DNA of 10,062 nucleotides from an uncultured Clostridia bacterium (lineage in GTDB: Bacteria; Bacillota; Clostridia; TANB77; CAG-508), in contig CAPZDM010000059.1 of NCBI GenBank assembly GCA_948745425.1, positions 1 to 10,062 on the forward strand, given 5' to 3'. A program made the translations under genes and the position numbers. This document shows, one piece after another, positions 7,096 through 10,062 of this stretch. How positions within the stretch are numbered: the first letter of the stretch is position 1; every line of letters begins with the position of its first letter. The notes beneath the pieces were generated by a model. That model was not told the DNA's origin. It made no database searches and saw only the letters and a program-made list of their open reading frames with translations.

Positions 7096-7125
7096 TTGAC
7101 AAAAGAGATAAAAAATATATATAAT
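7096..7125 (+). promoter_or_regulatory. Consensus sigma-A type promoter of hpf
   Basis: A perfect TTGACA (7096-7101) and a perfect TATAAT (7120-7125) are 18 bases apart. This is the strongest promoter match in the window. Transcription should begin near 7132, giving a leader of about 63 bases before hpf. Confidence 0.85.
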
Positions 7126-7145
7126 AAGATTAAAATAGTAACTAG

Positions 7146-7167
7146 GTGTATATATTAAAATATGCAC
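7146..7167 (+). other. Small hairpin in the hpf leader
   Basis: GTGTATAT (7146-7153) can pair with ATATGCAC (7160-7167), eight pairs including one G-U, around the loop ATTAAA. It ends 13 bases before the SD (AAGGAG, 7181-7186). It could affect stability or translation of the hpf mRNA, but it is short and AT-rich and could be chance. Confidence 0.35.
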
Positions 7168-7194
7168 ATCAAATAAAGAAAAGGAGAGATAAAT

Positions 7195-7731
7195 ATGAAC
7201 ATTAAAGTAACAGGAAAAGACGTCAAAGTTACAGATGCCATAAATGATTATGCAGAAAAAAAATTAGAAAGAATTGAAAAATATTTTGAAGGAGAAGACA
7301 TAGATGCAATAGTTACAATAAAAGCAGAAAAAAACACACAAATAGCAGAACTACAAGTAAATACAAAATTTGATATGTTCAGAGCTGTAACAGAACATAC
7401 AGACCTTTATGCTGCAATAGATAAAGATATAGATATATTAGAAGGACAAATAAGAAAATATAAAACAAAAAAAGATAAAATGAACAGAGACAACTCTTTA
7501 AAAGTCAAAGAATCTGTATTTGCAGAAGAAGTAAAACCAATTGAAGACGAAATAGTAAAAACATTATATTATGAAATAAAACCAATGGCTCCAGAAGACG
7601 CAAAACTAAAATTACAAGAAAAACCAGGAAATAATTTCTACACATTTATAAATATCGACACAGGAAAAGTAAATGTAATATTTAGACTTAAGGATTCTAA
7701 GAATTATGGTTTAGTAGAACCACAAAATTAA
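7195..7731 (+). CDS. hpf: Long-form ribosome hibernation promoting factor
   Basis: Long HPF binds the 30S subunit and joins two 70S ribosomes into inactive 100S dimers during starvation or stationary phase. The 178 residues fit the family. The N-terminal S30AE/YfiA domain (about 1-95) starts MNIKVTGKDVKVTDAI and includes DLYAAIDKDIDILEGQIRKY (70-89). A charged linker (about 96-118) follows, then the dimerisation domain (about 119-176) with IVKTLYYEIKPMAPEDA and a closing NYGLVEP. The SD AAGGAGAG (7181-7188) is 6 bases before the ATG. A consensus promoter lies upstream, so it can be expressed apart from the pyr genes. The two-domain layout separates it from short HPF and RaiA. Confidence 0.96.
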   Translation: MNIKVTGKDVKVTDAINDYAEKKLERIEKYFEGEDIDAIVTIKAEKNTQIAELQVNTKFDMFRAVTEHTDLYAAIDKDIDILEGQIRKYKTKKDKMNRDNSLKVKESVFAEEVKPIEDEIVKTLYYEIKPMAPEDAKLKLQEKPGNNFYTFINIDTGKVNVIFRLKDSKNYGLVEPQN

Positions 7732-7782
7732 AAAAATAATTATCGCAATTCTTTTTTGAATTTTGAATTGAAAACATTGTAG

Positions 7783-7801
7783 GGGCGCCCTTTGGGCGCC
7801 C
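7783..7801. repeat. GC-rich hairpin GGGCGCCC-TTT-GGGCGCCC
   Basis: Two copies of the self-complementary octamer GGGCGCCC (7783-7790 and 7794-7801) flank TTT, so they fold into an 8-bp, all-GC stem. With the flanking G at 7782 and G at 7802, 18 of 21 bases are G or C, in a region otherwise very AT-rich. The lead-in ACATTGTAGGGGC (7774-7786) resembles that of the hairpin at 132-156. Repeats of the general form TGTAGGGGC(N)GCCC occur in many Bacillota intergenic regions, to my knowledge. It lies between hpf and the ROK gene and has no T tract. Confidence 0.8.
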
Positions 7802-7835
7802 GTTAAGATATAAAAATATGTAAAGGAAAGATCAT

Positions 7836-8733
7836 ATGAAAATAGGAATAGATATTGGTGGAAGCCATATAGCAGTAGGATTAGTTGACAACAAAGGAAA
7901 TATATTAACTAAAAAAGAAAAAAACATAAAATCTGAAGACAGAAAAAACATAGAAAAGCTTATAGAAGAAACAATTGCTATAGCGATAAATGAAATTCTA
8001 AGAGACAACAAAATAAAAGCAGAAGAAATAGAAATGATAGGGATAGCATGTCCAGGGACTTCTAAAGAAGGGCAAATAATTAAAGCAGAGAACCTTGGAA
8101 TACACAACTTCCCAATTGTAGAAAAACTTCAAAAATACTTTTCTGCACCAATAAAATTATCAAACGATGGCAAATGTGCAGGACTATGTGAAAAAAGATA
8201 TGGAGCATTAAAAGAATATAAAGATGCAATATTCATATGTTTAGGTACAGGCATAGGAGGGGCAGTATTTATGGACGGAAAAATGTTAGTACCTAAAAGA
8301 TATTCTGGAATGGAGTTAGGTCATATGACAATAAAAAAAGATGGAATAGAATGCAAATGTGGTAGAAAACGGATGTTTTGAAGTATATGGATCTATGAAA
8401 AGATTAAGAGATAAAATTGCAAAGAGATTAAACTTATCAGAAGACTTAAATGGAGAAATAATATTTGAATTTGCAAAAAGGAACATAGAAAAAATCGAAG
8501 ACATATTAGAAGAATTTGCAGAAAGCCTAGCAGAGGGGATAACTAACATAGTAAACATATTCGAACCAGAAGCAATCTGTATAGGAGGAAGTTATGTATA
8601 TCATACAGACATATTAGAAGAAAGACTAAATAATGCATTAAAAAAAGCAAAACCTTTTAATAGAGAAATCCCCAAAATAGTAACAGCCCAATTTGAAAAC
8701 AGCTCGGGAATAATAGGAGCAACACTATTGTAG
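7836..8733 (+). pseudogene. ROK-family sugar kinase split by a +1 frameshift
   Basis: ROK kinases phosphorylate glucose or related sugars with ATP. The first frame (7836-8381, 181 residues) starts MKIGIDIGGSHIAVGLVD, with the ATP-binding DIGGS, catalytic Asp111 in SNDGKC, GTGIGG (137-142) and GMELGH (158-163). It then ends as KCGRKRMF-stop. The next frame continues with NGCFEVYGS and carries the C-terminal half, including FEPEAICIGGSYV, to the stop at 8731-8733. Removing one A from the AAAA run at 8366-8369 restores CKCGRNGCFE, the CxCGxxGCxE zinc motif of the family, and a normal 298-residue protein. As read, His163, Cys173 and Cys175 are kept in the first product but Cys180 and everything after it are lost. 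A sequencing or assembly indel, a recent true mutation and programmed frameshifting are all possible, in that order of likelihood. Substrate unknown; glucokinase is the usual annotation. SD AAAGGAAAG precedes the ATG. Confidence 0.88.
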
Positions 8734-8739
8734 TGATGG

Positions 8740-8787
8740 TCGGAAATGGGGACGGTTCTCTTTTCCATTTTTTCGGAAAATGGGACA
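8740..8787 (+). repeat. Left inverted repeat of the RAYT element
   Basis: This 48-base repeat starts TCGGAAATGGGGACGG and ends TGGGACA. It contains a local hairpin: CCATTTT (8765-8771), loop TTCGG, AAAATGG (8777-8783). CGGAAA occurs twice in the left end, 33 bases apart (8741 and 8774), each followed by a TGGG(G)AC block and a GTTC, so the end looks like two degenerate copies of one unit. Sequences with GGGACGGTTCT are, to my knowledge, common beside RAYT genes in Bacillota. Confidence 0.85.
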
Positions 8788-8823
8788 CTGTTCATTTTTT
8801 TGTGGATTATTATCGAAAAAGTA

Positions 8824-8852
8824 TTGAAAAAGTAAGAAAAATAATATATAGT
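8824..8852 (+). promoter_or_regulatory. Promoter of the RAYT gene
   Basis: TTGAAA (8824-8829) and TATAGT (8847-8852) are 17 bases apart, inside the element between the left repeat and the gene. The expected start near 8859 leaves a leader of about 35 bases ending in a strong SD, AGGAGG (8881-8886). Confidence 0.6.
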
Positions 8853-8893
8853 TATTATTATGGGGGCAAAATTTATAATTAGGAGGAAAAGTT

Positions 8894-9652
8894 ATGCCCC
8901 GTATAGCTAGAAGACATTCACAAAGTCAGTTTAAACATATTATAGTTCAAGGAATTAATAAAGAATATATATTCAAAAAAAATGAATATATAGAAAGATA
9001 CAAAAGGATAATTTTAGAAAAACTTAAAAATAGTAATATAACAATATTAGCATATTGCATAATGAATAATCATGCTCACTTTTTGATTCATAGTGAAAAA
9101 AGTGAGTACATAAGTAAATATATGCAAAGAATAAATACGACATATTCACAATTTTATAACAGATTAAATAAAAGAATAGGATATGTATTCAGAGATAGGT
9201 TTTATTCTCAAGACATATTAACTCAGAAACAATTATTTAATTGTTTAAAATACATACATAATAATCCTGTAAAAGCTAATATTTGTAATAGTATGAAGGA
9301 TTATAGATATTCAAGTTATAATGAATTTTTAGGAAAAAAGAAAATAATAAATAATGAAAGTATAGAATTATTATTTGGTGCAATAGATGAGTATGAAAAA
9401 ATTTTCAACATAATACATGAGGGTAATGAATTTAATGATGATTTTATAGATATAAAAGAAAAGGAAATCTCAGAGTTCATAATTGAAATAGAAAAAAAGT
9501 ACAACAAAAAAATAAATCAATTAAGAAGAGAAAAAGACACATTATCAAATGTAATAAAAGAGGCTAGAAGGCAGACAAATGTAACACTAGAGGAGCTAGC
9601 AAAAAGATTAGGGATGTCAAAAAGCACAGTTGGGAAATATTCTAAAGAGTAA
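8894..9652 (+). CDS. REP-associated tyrosine transposase (Y1/IS200-like HUH) with C-terminal HTH
   Basis: This single-strand DNA endonuclease of the Y1 family acts on REP-like hairpins. Of its 252 residues, about 1-147 form the transposase domain. PRIARR opens it, the metal-binding His-x-His is His60 and His62 in NNHAHFLIH, and the catalytic tyrosine is probably Tyr84 or Tyr88 in the helix INTTYSQFYNRLN. VFRDRFYSQ (98-106) and YIHNNPVKAN (120-129) are typical RAYT stretches. After a charged linker, residues about 217-252 (TLEELAKRLGMSKSTVGKYS) form a helix-turn-helix, probably an extra DNA-binding module. The SD AGGAGG (8881-8886) is 7 bases before the ATG. Codon endings look richer in T than in the neighbouring A-ending genes, which fits a mobile origin. 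The flanking 48-bp inverted repeats are its likely substrates. Confidence 0.93.
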   Translation: MPRIARRHSQSQFKHIIVQGINKEYIFKKNEYIERYKRIILEKLKNSNITILAYCIMNNHAHFLIHSEKSEYISKYMQRINTTYSQFYNRLNKRIGYVFRDRFYSQDILTQKQLFNCLKYIHNNPVKANICNSMKDYRYSSYNEFLGKKKIINNESIELLFGAIDEYEKIFNIIHEGNEFNDDFIDIKEKEISEFIIEIEKKYNKKINQLRREKDTLSNVIKEARRQTNVTLEELAKRLGMSKSTVGKYSKE

Positions 9653-9668
9653 GGAATGAAAGGAGATC

Positions 9669-9716
9669 TGTCCCAATTTCCGAAAAAATGGAAAAGAGAA
9701 CCGTCCCCATTTCCGA
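9669..9716 (-). repeat. Right inverted repeat of the RAYT element
   Basis: The reverse complement of the left repeat with one difference: on the minus strand it has T where the left copy has A at 8780. That change breaks one pair of the local CCATTTT hairpin. It lies 16 bases after the RAYT stop and 19 bases before the glycosylase ATG. If a transcript covers both ends, the two repeats could pair into a 48-bp RNA stem enclosing the transposase gene. Confidence 0.85.
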
Positions 9717-9735
9717 GAAAAAAGGGATATAAAAT

Positions 9736-10062
9736 ATGGAAGAACAGAAATATATATTAAAAAATGTAAAATCATTTGAACCACAACACATCTTTGAATG
9801 TGGTCAATGTTTCAGATGGAACAAAGAAGAAGATAACTCATACACAGGAGTATTTGGAAACAATGTATTAAATGTAAAAAAAGAAGGAAACGACATCATA
9901 TTCAAAGGAATATGTGAAGGTAATATAGGAGAAATATGCAATGATTACTTTGACTTGAAAACAAATTATGAGCAAATAAAAAATAAATTAGCAAACATAG
10001 ACAAATATTTAGAAACAAGTATTAACTATGGAAAAGGTATTAGAATTTTAAATCAAGACTTA
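9736..10062 (+). CDS. ogg: 8-oxoguanine DNA glycosylase, N-terminal part (partial)
   Basis: The visible 109 residues match the N-terminal domain of OGG1-type glycosylases, which remove 8-oxoguanine opposite C and nick the abasic site. The marker is FECGQCFRW (20-28), where the QxFRW segment enters the active-site region in this family. The following strands (YTGVFGNNVLNVKKEG) fit the TBP-like fold. The YFDLKTNYEQIKNKL stretch (71-85) fits the link to the helical domain. The HhH-GPD domain with the catalytic Lys and Asp lies beyond the window, so activity cannot be judged. The start is fixed by an in-frame stop at 9730-9732 and an SD-like AAGGGA just upstream. The RAYT right repeat lies immediately before it, and no separate promoter is visible. 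The clostridial DNA glycosylase family annotated as DNA-3-methyladenine glycosylase is closely related. Confidence 0.88.
   Translation, partial: MEEQKYILKNVKSFEPQHIFECGQCFRWNKEEDNSYTGVFGNNVLNVKKEGNDIIFKGICEGNIGEICNDYFDLKTNYEQIKNKLANIDKYLETSINYGKGIRILNQDL

Larger units (their letters stand above)
8740..9716. mobile_element. RAYT element: Y1 transposase gene between 48-bp inverted repeats
   Basis: A 977-bp unit consists of a left repeat (8740-8787), a promoter, a REP-associated tyrosine transposase gene (8894-9652) and a right repeat (9669-9716). The repeats match at 47 of 48 positions in inverted orientation. The left end starts 7 bases after the ROK stop and the right end lies 19 bases before the glycosylase start, so the unit fills the gap between two unrelated genes. 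No flanking target duplication is evident, as expected for HUH single-strand transposition. RAYT genes are usually single copy and thought to be domesticated managers of REP sequences, so current mobility is uncertain. Confidence 0.8.

Noticed and set aside
7783..7801. GC hairpin as the hpf terminator
   Set aside because: It lies over 50 bases after the hpf stop and no T tract follows on either strand, so a dispersed repeat explains it better.
8364..8381. Programmed frameshifting in the ROK gene
   Set aside because: There is no recognised +1 slippery site or stimulatory structure, and ROK kinases are not known to need it. An indel or a pseudogene is simpler.
8359..8733. A separate small gene starting at GTG 8359
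   Set aside because: No SD precedes it, and its sequence is exactly the missing C-terminal half of the ROK kinase. It is the downstream half of a frameshifted gene.
1..10062. CRISPR array, tRNA, rRNA or a defence island
   Set aside because: I saw no regularly spaced direct repeats, no tRNA- or rRNA-like segment, and no defence-type genes apart from the domestic-type RAYT.

Overview
The window looks like chromosomal DNA from an AT-rich, Gram-positive member of the Bacillota, most likely a Clostridia-type anaerobe. The signs are very low GC with a strong A bias on the coding strand, AGGAGG-type ribosome binding sites before most genes, a class 1B (PyrD plus PyrK) dihydroorotate dehydrogenase, a long-form HPF and an ECF-type vitamin transporter. 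I cannot name the species. All convincing intact genes lie on the + strand.

Layout. Positions 1-2764: the C-terminal tail of a small membrane protein (probably an ECF transporter substrate-binding S subunit), the ECF ATPase (190-963), the ECF transmembrane subunit EcfT (982-1560) and a membrane-anchored HtrA-type serine protease (1600-2724), closed by a hairpin at 2728-2764. Positions 2777-7068: de novo pyrimidine genes in the order pyrC, pyrF, pyrK, pyrD. They cover ring closure (PyrC), the oxidation step (PyrD with PyrK) and the final decarboxylation (PyrF). carAB, pyrB and pyrE are not in the window. pyrC has its own terminator, and pyrC and pyrF carry strikingly similar extended -10 promoters. 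Positions 7096-7731: a strong consensus promoter and the ribosome hibernation factor gene hpf. Positions 7836-8733: a ROK-family sugar kinase broken by a single extra A inside its zinc motif. Positions 8740-9716: a REP-associated tyrosine (Y1, HUH) transposase gene between near-perfect 48-bp inverted repeats. Positions 9736-10062: the start of an 8-oxoguanine DNA glycosylase gene that runs off the window.

Two short GC-rich hairpins (132-156 and 7783-7801) share the lead-in ACAnTGTAnGGGC and look like members of a dispersed palindromic repeat family.

Most of the window is ordinary housekeeping sequence, and I found no clear new defence or biosynthetic system. The points most worth a second look are the ECF ATPase that lacks the H-loop histidine, paired with an EcfT whose coupling motifs read SKG instead of ARG; the paired pyrC/pyrF promoters; the frameshifted ROK kinase; the RAYT element with a C-terminal helix-turn-helix extension; and a probable minus-strand gene remnant between pyrC and pyrF.
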